64,000 nt of DNA from Ectopseudomonas guguanensis (lineage in GTDB: Bacteria; Pseudomonadota; Gammaproteobacteria; Pseudomonadales; Pseudomonadaceae), in NCBI RefSeq assembly GCF_900104265.1, contig NZ_FNJJ01000012.1, positions 133,853-197,852 of the forward strand, given 5' to 3'. A model generated the notes under the pieces. The model was not told the origin of the DNA and made no database searches. It saw only the letters and a list, made by a program, of their open reading frames with translations. The stretch's first letter is position 1; each line of letters begins with the position of its first letter. The position numbers were made by a program, and so were the translations under genes. This document shows positions 8,160 to 16,114 of the stretch, piece by piece.

Positions 8160-8744
8160 ATGAATCTCCCGCTGTTCCCGCTCAACACCGTACTGTTTCC
8201 CGGCTGCGTGCTCGACCTGCAGATTTTCGAGGCGCGCTACCTGGACATGATCAGCCGCTGCATGAAGCAGGGCTCGGGCTTCGGTGTGGTGTGCATCGTC
8301 GAGGGCGAGGAAGTGGGCGAGGCTGCCAGCCGTTTCGCGGCCATCGGCTGCGAGGCAGTGGTGCGCGACTTTCAGCAGCGCGCCAATGGCCTGCTGGGGA
8401 TTCGCGTCGAGGGCGGGCGGCGCTTTCGCGTCGAGCGTGCCCAGGTTCTGCCCGACCAGCTGACCGTCGCCGAGGTGCAGTGGCTGCAGGAGCCGCCAGA
8501 CAGCCCGCTGCAGGCCGAGCATGCCGACCTCGCCGCCCTGCACGCGGCGCTGGCCGAACATCCGCTGGTGGCCGGCCTGGCCATGGCGGGCGTGGTCACC
8601 GGCCAGCAGCAACTGGCCAACCAGCTGGCCTACCTGCTGCCGCTGGAGCCGGCGCAGAAGCTGCAACTGCTTCAGCTCGACGAGCCAGCCCTGCGCCTTG
8701 AGCAGCTGCACGCCATGCTGGAAATGCTTCAGGGGGAGGCCTGA
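8160..8744 (+). CDS. LON substrate-binding-domain protein (no protease domain)
   Basis: A 194-residue protein made only of the N-terminal substrate-binding domain of Lon protease: it starts LPLFPLNTVLFPG, contains IFEARYLDM, and stops before any AAA+ or protease module. Stand-alone forms are widespread in proteobacteria, with undefined roles. The ATG at 8160 begins exactly at the conserved domain start; longer in-frame starts add non-conserved sequence. It lies 61 bases after lrgB and converges on the DedA-PAP2 gene. Confidence 0.88.
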   Translation: MNLPLFPLNTVLFPGCVLDLQIFEARYLDMISRCMKQGSGFGVVCIVEGEEVGEAASRFAAIGCEAVVRDFQQRANGLLGIRVEGGRRFRVERAQVLPDQLTVAEVQWLQEPPDSPLQAEHADLAALHAALAEHPLVAGLAMAGVVTGQQQLANQLAYLLPLEPAQKLQLLQLDEPALRLEQLHAMLEMLQGEA

Positions 8745-8764
8745 GGCGACGCACGCCTGGCGCC

Positions 8765-10081
8765 TCAGTAGGCGTAGCGCAGCAGCGCATGGGACAGCTG
8801 CCAGGTCGCCATACCGCCCAGTACCGCGATGCAGGCGGGCAGGATGATCCACCACAGACGCGCCGGCAGTGCCGGCAGCACCTCGCGGCGCTGACACAGC
8901 GCCAGGCTCAGGCCGCACACGGCCGAGGCCAGCAGCGCGCCGGCAATGATATCGCTGGGCCAGTGCACGCCCAGGTAGACCCGCGACAGGGCGATCGCTG
9001 CAGCCAGCAGGCAGGCCACCACCAGCCAGGCCAGGCGCAGGCGTGCCGATTGCCCGCGCCCGGCCAGCACACCCAGCACCAGGAAGAAGGCAAAGGCTGC
9101 CGAGCTGTGGCCGCTGGGAAAGCTGAAGGTGGTCAGCGGTTCGCTAAGCACATCGGGGCGCGCTCGGGCGAAGCCATGCTTGAGCGTGCTGTTGCCGATG
9201 GCGGTGAGCAGCAGGGTCAAAGCGGCGAACAGCAGGTGACGCCAGCGTCGCGCCAGCAGCAGCAGGGTACACAGCAGCGCGGCCGCGACCAGCTGGATAT
9301 GGAAGTCGCCCAGCCGGGTCAGGGTGCCGATCCACTGGTCCAGGTGCGCCTGACGCTGCTCCTGCACCAGGGTCATCAGGCCCTGATCCAGCGCATCGAG
9401 ATGCGGCCAGCCGATGACCATGGCCAGCAGCAGCACGAGGCTGAGCCCGCCACCCAGCAGGCTGGCCCGCTGCTTTTCCGCCAGGCTGGCCTGGATGGTC
9501 AGCAGCAGGATCACGCCGATGCCGGCCAGCAGCACCGCCGCCTCGGTCCAGAAACCCTCCGCCATCGGCAGGCGCAGGGCCGCGCCGGTGGCCCAGCCGG
9601 GTAGCAGGTAGGCCAGGGCCCAGCCCGCTGCAGCCACCAGGCTGACCAGAATGAAGCGCAGCAGCGGCATGTTCAGCATGCCGGCCACCATGGGCAGCAT
9701 GGGCCGCAGCGGGCCGATGAAACGCCCGACCAGCAGGCTGGCCACGCCGTAGTGGCGGAAATACAGCTCGGCGCGCAGGATCCATTGCGGGTGATGGCGC
9801 AGCACTGGCAGACGGCCGATGTTGCGTTTGAAACGCCTGCCCAGCGCGTAGGAAATCATGTCGCCGCACAGCGCGCCGGCGTAGGCCAGCAGCAGTGTCT
9901 GCCAGAGGGTCAGCACGCCGCTGCCGGCGAGCAGCGCGACGCTGAACAGCAGCACCACGCCTGGCAGCACGATGCCCACCAGGGCCAGGCATTCGAGCAG
10001 GGCGATGAGGAAGATCGCCAGTCCCAGCCATTGCGGGTTGCCGCTCAGCCAGGTGGTCAGGTTGTCCAGCCAGACGCTCAT
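8765..10081 (-). CDS. DedA-PAP2 fusion membrane protein
   Basis: A 438-residue polytopic protein. The first half is a DedA domain (ALVGIVLPGVVLLF near residues 26-39, later the FIGPLRPMLPMVAG signature). The second half is a PAP2 acid phosphatase with all three motifs: KHGFARARP, PSGHSS and SRVYLGVHWPSD. DedA relatives move lipids such as undecaprenyl phosphate or phosphatidylethanolamine across the inner membrane, and PAP2 enzymes remove phosphate from lipid pyrophosphates, so the fusion suggests coupled polyprenyl or phospholipid recycling (inference). The start at 10081 is the first that fits the DedA N-terminus. It is followed upstream by the glycosylase gene 11 bases away. Confidence 0.9.
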   Translation of the reverse strand: MSVWLDNLTTWLSGNPQWLGLAIFLIALLECLALVGIVLPGVVLLFSVALLAGSGVLTLWQTLLLAYAGALCGDMISYALGRRFKRNIGRLPVLRHHPQWILRAELYFRHYGVASLLVGRFIGPLRPMLPMVAGMLNMPLLRFILVSLVAAAGWALAYLLPGWATGAALRLPMAEGFWTEAAVLLAGIGVILLLTIQASLAEKQRASLLGGGLSLVLLLAMVIGWPHLDALDQGLMTLVQEQRQAHLDQWIGTLTRLGDFHIQLVAAALLCTLLLLARRWRHLLFAALTLLLTAIGNSTLKHGFARARPDVLSEPLTTFSFPSGHSSAAFAFFLVLGVLAGRGQSARLRLAWLVVACLLAAAIALSRVYLGVHWPSDIIAGALLASAVCGLSLALCQRREVLPALPARLWWIILPACIAVLGGMATWQLSHALLRYAY

Positions 10082-10092
10082 CGTTCTGCTCC

Positions 10093-10794
10093 CTAAACGC
10101 TCATCAATCGATAGTCTTGGCCTTCGACCTGTCCGCGGCGCAAAGGGTTGCGCGTGCAGTGGCGAGCATACTGCGCGTCGACGAAGCGGTACGGCAGGTG
10201 TTCGTCGCGCCCCACTGGAATGCCCAGGCGCGCGCACTGGATGATCGAGTGCGGGCGTTCGCCGACATCCTCGACGAACAAGCGCTGCAGGTCGAAGCGG
10301 CGCGCGTCCCAGTCCGTCACCTTCAGGCCGAGCGCCCTGCACAGCAGCGTCTGCCCGGCACACAGGCGTTCGGGCGCACGCGGCATGCCGAGGCTGTCAG
10401 GATTGTTGCGCTGCATCGCGGCGAGCGAATCGGCGCCGCTGACGGCATCGACCCAGGGATGCCCGGACTTGATCAGTACCGCGTTGCCGGGCCCGTGTGC
10501 GCTGAAGTTCAGCGAATCGCCGCCGCGTGCGTAGTACATGTAGATGTGCCCGCCATCGGCGAACAGCGCCTTGCGTTTCTCGGTGTAGCCGAGCGAGGCA
10601 TGGCTGCCCTTTTCCGCCAGGTAATAGGCCTCGGTCTCGATGATCCGTGCGCTCAGCCAGCGCTTGCCGACGCGATGGCGAATCACCATGCCGAGCAGCT
10701 CGCGGGCGAGCAGCTGGGCGTCGCGGTCGAAAAAGGTATCGGGCAGCGGCTTGGCGCCGGGCCAGGGCAAACTAAGGGTGGGTTCGGCGGGCAT
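10093..10794 (-). CDS. mpg: DNA-3-methyladenine glycosylase, AAG/Mpg type
   Basis: A 233-residue base-excision repair enzyme of the AAG/MPG family. It has the DFFDRDAQLLARELLG-like opening, the catalytic-loop region IIETEAYYLAEKGSHAS with the conserved Glu, and MYYARGGDSLNF in the DNA-binding part. It removes alkylated purines such as 3-methyladenine. It lies directly upstream of the DedA-PAP2 gene (11-base gap) and diverges from the methyltransferase at 10861. Confidence 0.92.
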   Translation of the reverse strand: MPAEPTLSLPWPGAKPLPDTFFDRDAQLLARELLGMVIRHRVGKRWLSARIIETEAYYLAEKGSHASLGYTEKRKALFADGGHIYMYYARGGDSLNFSAHGPGNAVLIKSGHPWVDAVSGADSLAAMQRNNPDSLGMPRAPERLCAGQTLLCRALGLKVTDWDARRFDLQRLFVEDVGERPHSIIQCARLGIPVGRDEHLPYRFVDAQYARHCTRNPLRRGQVEGQDYRLMSV

Positions 10795-10860
10795 GATCTG
10801 TCGAAGGCGCTCGCGGCGTTCTAATCTGGGGCCGCGAGCATAACAACAAGAACCTTAAAG

Positions 10861-11715
10861 ATGCCTGAACGTTCCCGCGCCAGCAGCGCCCATATCAGCC
10901 CTTCGGCGCATTACACCGGCTATGTCTGGTACCGCCACCATCTGGCCGAGCCTGCGTTCGTCACTGCCTTCGGCCGTTTCGTGCACAAGCTGCTGTGGCC
11001 CGTCACCTGGGGCGCCAGGGCCGGCTTCGGTCTGGATATCGAGGCCTTTCTGCTGCAGCGCCATCTGCAGATCGATGCGCAACTGACCGAGGCCATCGAG
11101 CAGCAGGGGGTGCGCCAGGTGGTGGAAATTGCCTGTGGCCTGTCGCCTCGCGGCCGGCGTTTCTGCTGTCGCTATCCACAGCTTCGGTATCTGGAGGCGG
11201 ATCTGCCGGCCATGGCGGCGCGCAAGCGTCTGCTGTTGCATGGCGAAGGCTGGCTGGATGGCCGGCATCAGGTACGCGCCGTGGATATCCTCGCCGAACG
11301 CGGTAATCAGCGCCTGAGCGCCTTGTTCGCGGATCTGGACCGCAGCCAGCCGGTGGTGGTGATTACCGAGGGGCTGGTCAACTACTTTCCGTTGACGCTG
11401 ATCGAGGGCTTCTGGAGCCGGCTCGCCAACGAACTTGGCGAGTTCCCCGCTGCTACCTACCTGACCGAGCTCTATCCAGACCTGCGTGAACATCCGCGCT
11501 ACCGTCAGCTGCGCTGGGGTGTCGAGCTGATCGGCCGGCTGACCCGCGGCAGCTACCCGCTGCATTACCGCAATCACGACGAGATCATCGCAGGCTTCCA
11601 GCGTTGCGGCTTCGCTGTGGTGCAGGTATTGGACCCCAGTGCCGATGCCGTGAGTCTAGGCCTGCCGCCGGCCCGCCTGCCGGGGCTGGTGCGAGTGATC
11701 CAGGCGCGGACGTAG
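10861..11715 (+). CDS. LCM-like class I SAM-dependent methyltransferase
   Basis: A 284-residue protein with a SAM-binding segment VVEIACGLSPRGRRF near residues 85-99, an acidic partner in YLEADLP, and VVVITEGLVNYF. This arrangement resembles the leucine carboxyl methyltransferase/polyketide O-methyltransferase group. The target is unknown. The TAG stop codon lies within the GTAG of a palindromic repeat at 11712-11732, so the last residues may have been set by repeat insertion. Confidence 0.8.
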   Translation: MPERSRASSAHISPSAHYTGYVWYRHHLAEPAFVTAFGRFVHKLLWPVTWGARAGFGLDIEAFLLQRHLQIDAQLTEAIEQQGVRQVVEIACGLSPRGRRFCCRYPQLRYLEADLPAMAARKRLLLHGEGWLDGRHQVRAVDILAERGNQRLSALFADLDRSQPVVVITEGLVNYFPLTLIEGFWSRLANELGEFPAATYLTELYPDLREHPRYRQLRWGVELIGRLTRGSYPLHYRNHDEIIAGFQRCGFAVVQVLDPSADAVSLGLPPARLPGLVRVIQART

Positions 11716-11732
11716 GGTGCGCCGTGCGCACC
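11712..11732 (+). repeat. Single REP-like palindrome, family A
   Basis: One copy of a 21-base palindrome beginning GTAGGGTGCGCCGTGCGC. The same unit occurs as inverted pairs at 23454-23519, 32235-32322 and 61957-62012. Here it supplies the stop codon of the preceding methyltransferase. Confidence 0.8.
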
Positions 11733-11756
11733 TTGGCTGGGCTGGCTATGTCGGCG

Positions 11757-12986
11757 CTAGGCGCAGGCCGCCGTCGGCAGCGGCGCCGGATGGATGCGCG
11801 CGGCCAGCGCCTGGCTGGCCTCGGCATCGGTATGCGGAAAGACGAAGGCCAGGCCCTGGTCATCGCACCGTAGCGGCAGCACGGGCTGGCTCGGCAGGTC
11901 GGCGCACTGCAGCCGCCAGCCACGCATTGGCAGGTCCCCGGGCAGGTCGCCCTGCAGCAGCCCACCGAAAAAGCCCAGCTCGCTCAGCTCCACCGTCCAC
12001 TGCCAGCCTTCGGCATGTTGCAGTTGCGCCTGGCGTTGGCGCGGTGCCAGGCGGGGCTCGCAGCGTTTCTCCAGCTTCAGCAGGTGTTCGGCTTGCAGGC
12101 GGGTGCTGCCCGGGCTGCGCGCCGGCAGCGCTCGCCCGCCCAGGAAGGGGCGGTACAGTGCGGCGCAGGCTTCGCGTCGTTCGAACTGGGCGAGATGGTC
12201 GGCATGGTGGATCAGCACGCAATCGGCCTGGGCGCAGGCCGCGGCGAAGTGCGCGTGCTCCCAGGGCTGGGTGAAATGGTCGTGCTCGCCGGCCAATACC
12301 AGGGTCGGGCATGGCGGGTGCTGGCTGAAGCCGTCGAAGGCCAGCAGGCGCCGGCTGTTCTGCCGGTAACGTTCCACCTCTATGGGTGACAGGCGCTGAA
12401 TCTGCCGCAGCAGCGCCTTGCGAAACACCGGCGAGACGCCGGTTTCCTGCAGCTGCAGCGGGTTGAGCAGCCCGCTCAGGGCGCCCTGGGCGAATTCGCC
12501 GTTGCGCCCTTCATCGAGCAGGGCCAGGCCTTCCTCCAGCATCCGCCTTGCGCCTGGGCGACCGAAGGCGGTGATACCGGCCAGCAGCAGGCGCGCGCAG
12601 CGTTGCGGATGGCGGGCGGCGAACAGCGCCGCCAGCGCCGAGCCATAGGACAGGCCGATGGGCATCAGCGGCGGCAATTGCAATTGTTCGGCGAAGGCGG
12701 CGATCAGGTCGGCCAGCTGTTCCAGGCCGAGCTCGGGAGCCAGTTGCAGGTTGCCGCCCTGGCTGGGCAGATCGAGCAGGATTACCGGGTGTTCGGCCAG
12801 TAGCTCGTCGACTTCCGCGGCAAACGAACGAAAGCTCTGGAAGGCGCCACCGAGCATCAGTACTGGCGGGCGGCTATCTCGCTGGCGTGTGGAATAGGCC
12901 TGATAGTGCAGGCGCCAGCCGGCGATATCGATGACTGCGGGTGGGCTGGCGAGCAAGGCGGCGCTGTAGTCGGTGCGGTAACGCAT
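11757..12986 (-). CDS. Alpha/beta hydrolase with C-terminal PilZ-like segment
   Basis: A 409-residue cytoplasmic protein. About residues 1-270 form an alpha/beta hydrolase with nucleophile elbow GLSYGSA and a likely catalytic Asp/His later (LAGEHDHF and HHADHL). The last 120 residues are extra. They contain RCEPR, about 20 residues, then ELSELG, which resembles the c-di-GMP-binding PilZ pattern RxxxR...D/NxSxxG, except that the acidic position is Glu. The start at 12986 is supported by strong conservation-like sequence right after it; an upstream extension looks non-coding. Whether the tail binds c-di-GMP is inference. Confidence 0.8.
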   Translation of the reverse strand: MRYRTDYSAALLASPPAVIDIAGWRLHYQAYSTRQRDSRPPVLMLGGAFQSFRSFAAEVDELLAEHPVILLDLPSQGGNLQLAPELGLEQLADLIAAFAEQLQLPPLMPIGLSYGSALAALFAARHPQRCARLLLAGITAFGRPGARRMLEEGLALLDEGRNGEFAQGALSGLLNPLQLQETGVSPVFRKALLRQIQRLSPIEVERYRQNSRRLLAFDGFSQHPPCPTLVLAGEHDHFTQPWEHAHFAAACAQADCVLIHHADHLAQFERREACAALYRPFLGGRALPARSPGSTRLQAEHLLKLEKRCEPRLAPRQRQAQLQHAEGWQWTVELSELGFFGGLLQGDLPGDLPMRGWRLQCADLPSQPVLPLRCDDQGLAFVFPHTDAEASQALAARIHPAPLPTAACA

Positions 12987-13070
12987 GGGTGCACTCCAGT
13001 GTCCTTTGTTGTCGTTCTGGTGGGGCGGCACGCGGCGCCGTCTCGCCGTTCGGCAAAACCTCGATTGCAA

Positions 13071-13099
13071 GGTAAACATCGGGGGGTGATTTGTTTACC
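13071..13099. promoter_or_regulatory. Operator-like inverted repeat upstream of the hydrolase
   Basis: Perfect 8-base half sites GGTAAACA and TGTTTACC are separated by 13 bases, with half-site centres two helical turns apart, about 85 bases upstream of the hydrolase start. This is the geometry of a dimeric regulator site. No regulator gene is adjacent. Confidence 0.45.
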
Positions 13100-13245
13100 C
13101 AACCTTCGGGCGGCCCCGGCCTGCGGGTGTCACCGTTGCGGCCAGGGCGCCTGTCTGGCGCGCCTGCGGGCGTTACCGCGGGAGTTGAGCGGACGCGCTG
13201 TCTACCGCTTGCCAGACGCCGCTGGGCGCGGCCTTGCGAGCCCGC

Positions 13246-13251
13246 TATAAT
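13246..13251 (+). promoter_or_regulatory. Candidate -10 box for proA
   Basis: TATAAT lies in CCCGCTATAATCAGCC, 36 bases before the proA start codon. There is no good -35 match at normal spacing. Confidence 0.4.
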
Positions 13252-13286
13252 CAGCCCCTTTTTCCAACTGCCAGACCTCCGCAGCC

Positions 13287-14552
13287 ATGACCGAGTCCGT
13301 GCACGCTTACATGACCCGCCTGGGCCAGGCCGCCCGCCAGGCATCAAAGGTGCTTGCCCGCACCAGCACCGCGCAGAAGAATCGCGCGCTGCTGGCCGCT
13401 GCCAATGCCCTCGACGCCGCTCGCGCCGAACTGACTGCCGCCAACGAACTAGACCTGGCCGCCGCCCGCGCCAGCGGTCTGGAACCGGCCATGGTCGACC
13501 GCCTGGCGCTGACGCCGAAGGTGATCGACGGCATGATCGAAGGGCTGCGCCAGGTGGCGACCCTGCCCGATCCGATCGGCGAGATTCAGGGCATGCGCTA
13601 CCTGCCTTCCGGCATTCAGGTGGGCAAGATGCGTGTGCCGCTGGGGGTGATCGGCATCATCTACGAGTCGCGGCCGAACGTGACCATCGATGCCGCCAGC
13701 CTGTGCCTGAAGTCCGGCAACGCCACCATCCTCCGTGGCGGCTCCGAGGCCATTCATTCCAACCAGGCGATCGCCCGCTGCATCCAGCAGGGCCTGGCCG
13801 AAGCGGATCTGCCGGCAGCCGCCGTGCAGGTGGTGGAAACCACCGACCGCGCCGCGGTCGGTGAGCTGATCGCCATGCCCGAGTACGTCGACGTGATCGT
13901 GCCGCGCGGTGGCAAGGGCCTGATCGAGCGCATCAGCCGCGACGCCAAGGTGCCGGTGATCAAGCACCTGGACGGCGTCTGCCACGTCTATGTCGACGTC
14001 GCCGCCGATCTCGACAAGGCCATCCGCGTCTGCGACAACGCCAAGACCCAGCGCTACTCGCCGTGCAACACCATGGAAACCCTGCTGGTGCACCAGGCCG
14101 TCGCCGCGCGCGTGCTGCCGCCGCTGGCTGCCATCTACCGCGACAAGGGCGTGGAGCTGCGCGGCGATGCCGCCACCCGTGAACTGCTCGGCAGCGACGT
14201 GCTGGAGGCGAGCGAGGACGACTGGTTCGCCGAGTACAACGCGCCGATCCTGGCGATTCGCATCGTCGACTCGCTGGACGCGGCCATCGAGCACATCAAC
14301 CACTATGGTTCGCACCATACCGACTCGATCATCACCGAGAACTTCAGCGATGCGCGGCGTTTCCTCACCGAAGTGGATTCCGCTTCGGTGATGGTCAATG
14401 CCTCGACCCGCTTCGCCGATGGTTTCGAGTACGGCCTGGGCGCGGAGATCGGCATCTCCACCGACAAGCTGCACGCACGCGGCCCGGTCGGCCTGGAAGG
14501 CCTGACCAGCGAGAAGTACGTGGTCTTCGGCGACGGACACATTCGCACATAA
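13287..14552 (+). CDS. proA: Gamma-glutamyl phosphate reductase
   Basis: A 421-residue cytosolic enzyme, normal family length, that reduces gamma-glutamyl phosphate with NADPH in the second step of proline synthesis. The aldehyde-dehydrogenase-like active-site cysteine is in SPCNTMETLLVH, and cofactor-binding KSGNATILRGGSEA is present. nadD follows with no gap (TAA then ATG), so the two are likely one transcript that continues into rsfS, rlmH and the mrdA-rodA genes. Confidence 0.97.
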   Translation: MTESVHAYMTRLGQAARQASKVLARTSTAQKNRALLAAANALDAARAELTAANELDLAAARASGLEPAMVDRLALTPKVIDGMIEGLRQVATLPDPIGEIQGMRYLPSGIQVGKMRVPLGVIGIIYESRPNVTIDAASLCLKSGNATILRGGSEAIHSNQAIARCIQQGLAEADLPAAAVQVVETTDRAAVGELIAMPEYVDVIVPRGGKGLIERISRDAKVPVIKHLDGVCHVYVDVAADLDKAIRVCDNAKTQRYSPCNTMETLLVHQAVAARVLPPLAAIYRDKGVELRGDAATRELLGSDVLEASEDDWFAEYNAPILAIRIVDSLDAAIEHINHYGSHHTDSIITENFSDARRFLTEVDSASVMVNASTRFADGFEYGLGAEIGISTDKLHARGPVGLEGLTSEKYVVFGDGHIRT

Positions 14553-15212
14553 ATGAAACGGACTGGCGCCCGACGCATCGGCCTGCTCGGCGGTACCTTC
14601 AACCCGGTGCACAACGGGCATCTGCGTGCCGCGCTGGAAGTGGCCGAATTCATGGCGCTGGACGAGCTGCGGCTGACCCCCAGCGCCAGGCCGCCGCACC
14701 GCGACACGCCGCAGGCGAGTGCCGAGCAGCGTCTGGCCATGGTCGAACTGGCAGTTGCTGGCGAGCCGCGGCTGACGGTGGATGACCGCGAGCTCAAACG
14801 CGACAAACCGTCGTACACGGTGGACACCCTGGAGTCGGTGCGCGCCGAACTGGCGGCGGACGATCAGCTGTTTCTGCTGCTCGGCTGGGACGCCTTCTGC
14901 AGCTTGCCGAGCTGGCATCGCTGGCAGGAGCTGCTGCAGCACTGCCATCTGCTGGTGCTGCAGCGGCCGGACGCCGACAGCGAAGCGCCGGAGGCGCTGC
15001 GCGATCTGCTGGCCGCGCGCAGTGTCAGCGACCCGCTGAGCCTGGAGGGCGCAGGCGGGCAAATCAGTTTCATCTGGCAGACTCCGTTGGCGATTTCCGC
15101 CACGCAGATCCGCCATTTACTGGCAACCGGCCGCTCGGCGCGTTATCTGCTGCCCGATGCGGTACTGGCCTATATTCAGGCGCACGATCTGTACCGTGCG
15201 CCCAATGCTTGA
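14553..15212 (+). CDS. nadD: Nicotinate-mononucleotide adenylyltransferase
   Basis: A 219-residue enzyme transferring AMP to nicotinate mononucleotide in NAD synthesis. The nucleotidyltransferase signature GGTFNPVHNGHL is at about residues 11-22, and the C-terminal ISATQIR motif is present. It begins immediately after the proA stop codon and is followed by rsfS, the widespread nadD-rsfS pairing. Confidence 0.96.
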   Translation: MKRTGARRIGLLGGTFNPVHNGHLRAALEVAEFMALDELRLTPSARPPHRDTPQASAEQRLAMVELAVAGEPRLTVDDRELKRDKPSYTVDTLESVRAELAADDQLFLLLGWDAFCSLPSWHRWQELLQHCHLLVLQRPDADSEAPEALRDLLAARSVSDPLSLEGAGGQISFIWQTPLAISATQIRHLLATGRSARYLLPDAVLAYIQAHDLYRAPNA

Positions 15213-15262
15213 AACGCCGCGCATGTGCGCTGGCGTCCATTACACGAGGCAAACGAGTTTTT

Positions 15263-15631
15263 ATGAGCAAGCAGAACATGCCCAGCGAGGAGCTGGTCAA
15301 GATCGCCGTGGCGGCGCTGGAAGAGATCAAGGCGACCGACATCACCGTGATCGACGTCAAGGACAAGACCAGCATCACCGATTTCATGGTGATCGCCAGC
15401 GGTAGCTCCAGTCGCCAGGTCAAGTCGCTGGTGGAAAACGTGCTGGAGAAGGTCAAGGAGCAGGGCGTGCGCCCGATCGGTAGCGAAGGTCTGGACAGCG
15501 GCGAATGGGCCCTGCTCGACCTGGGCGACATCGTCGTCCACGTGATGCTGCCGACCGCGCGCCAGTTCTATGATCTGGAGCGCCTGTGGCAGGGCGCCGA
15601 GCAGAGCCGCGCCCAGCATTCCACTGAATAA
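15263..15631 (+). CDS. rsfS: Ribosomal silencing factor RsfS
   Basis: A 122-residue protein of the Iojap/DUF143 family. It binds ribosomal protein L14 (uL14) of the 50S subunit and blocks subunit joining in starvation. The family core SITDFMVIASGSSSRQVKS is visible. The start at 15263 (MSKQNM) was chosen because the longer frame overlaps the nadD end with non-conserved residues. Confidence 0.95.
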   Translation: MSKQNMPSEELVKIAVAALEEIKATDITVIDVKDKTSITDFMVIASGSSSRQVKSLVENVLEKVKEQGVRPIGSEGLDSGEWALLDLGDIVVHVMLPTARQFYDLERLWQGAEQSRAQHSTE

Positions 15632-15640
15632 GGCGGCGCA

Positions 15641-16108
15641 ATGCGCATCAAGCTGATCGCCGTCGGTTCGCGCATGCCGCGCTGGGTCGAGGAGGGCTGG
15701 CAGGAGTACGTCAAGCGTCTGCCGGCCGAGTTGCCGCTGGAGCTGGTGGAAATTCCCCTCAATACCCGCGGCAAGAACGCCGACGTCGCCCGCCTGATCC
15801 GTCAGGAGGGCGAGGCCATGCTGAGCAAGGTGCAGCCCGGCGAACGTATCGTCACCCTGGAGGTCCATGGCAAGCCATGGAGCACCGAGCAACTAGCGGC
15901 TGAGCTGGAGCGCTGGCGTCTCGACGCGCGCAACGTCAACCTCATGGTCGGCGGCCCGGAAGGCCTGGCGCCGGAGGTCTGCGCGCGCAGCGAACAGCGC
16001 TGGTCGCTGTCGCCGCTGACGCTGCCACACCCGCTGGTCAGGATTCTGCTCGGCGAACAGATCTACCGTGCCTGGACCCTGCTGTCCGGCCACCCGTATC
16101 ACAAGTAG
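15641..16108 (+). CDS. rlmH: 23S rRNA pseudouridine-1915 N3-methyltransferase
   Basis: A 155-residue SPOUT-class enzyme, the usual length. The SAM-binding knot is visible in MVGGPEGLAPEVC and the characteristic C-terminus is RAWTLLSGHPYHK. It modifies pseudouridine 1915 in helix 69 of assembled 70S ribosomes. It lies 9 bases after rsfS and 6 before mrdA. Confidence 0.96.
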   Translation: MRIKLIAVGSRMPRWVEEGWQEYVKRLPAELPLELVEIPLNTRGKNADVARLIRQEGEAMLSKVQPGERIVTLEVHGKPWSTEQLAAELERWRLDARNVNLMVGGPEGLAPEVCARSEQRWSLSPLTLPHPLVRILLGEQIYRAWTLLSGHPYHK

Positions 16109-16114
16109 TCATCG

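Larger units (their letters stand above)
12987..13286. other. 300-base divergent intergenic region between hydrolase and proA
   Basis: No credible gene is seen. The stretch holds the promoter regions of the minus-strand hydrolase and of proA, including the GGTAAACA/TGTTTACC symmetric site (13071-13099) and a TATAAT at 13246. The rest is GC-rich sequence without recognisable structure. Confidence 0.5.

Noticed and set aside
13449..15116. A 555-codon minus-strand frame over proA and nadD
   Set aside because: Mirror frame of two conserved enzymes; no start signal or family resemblance.
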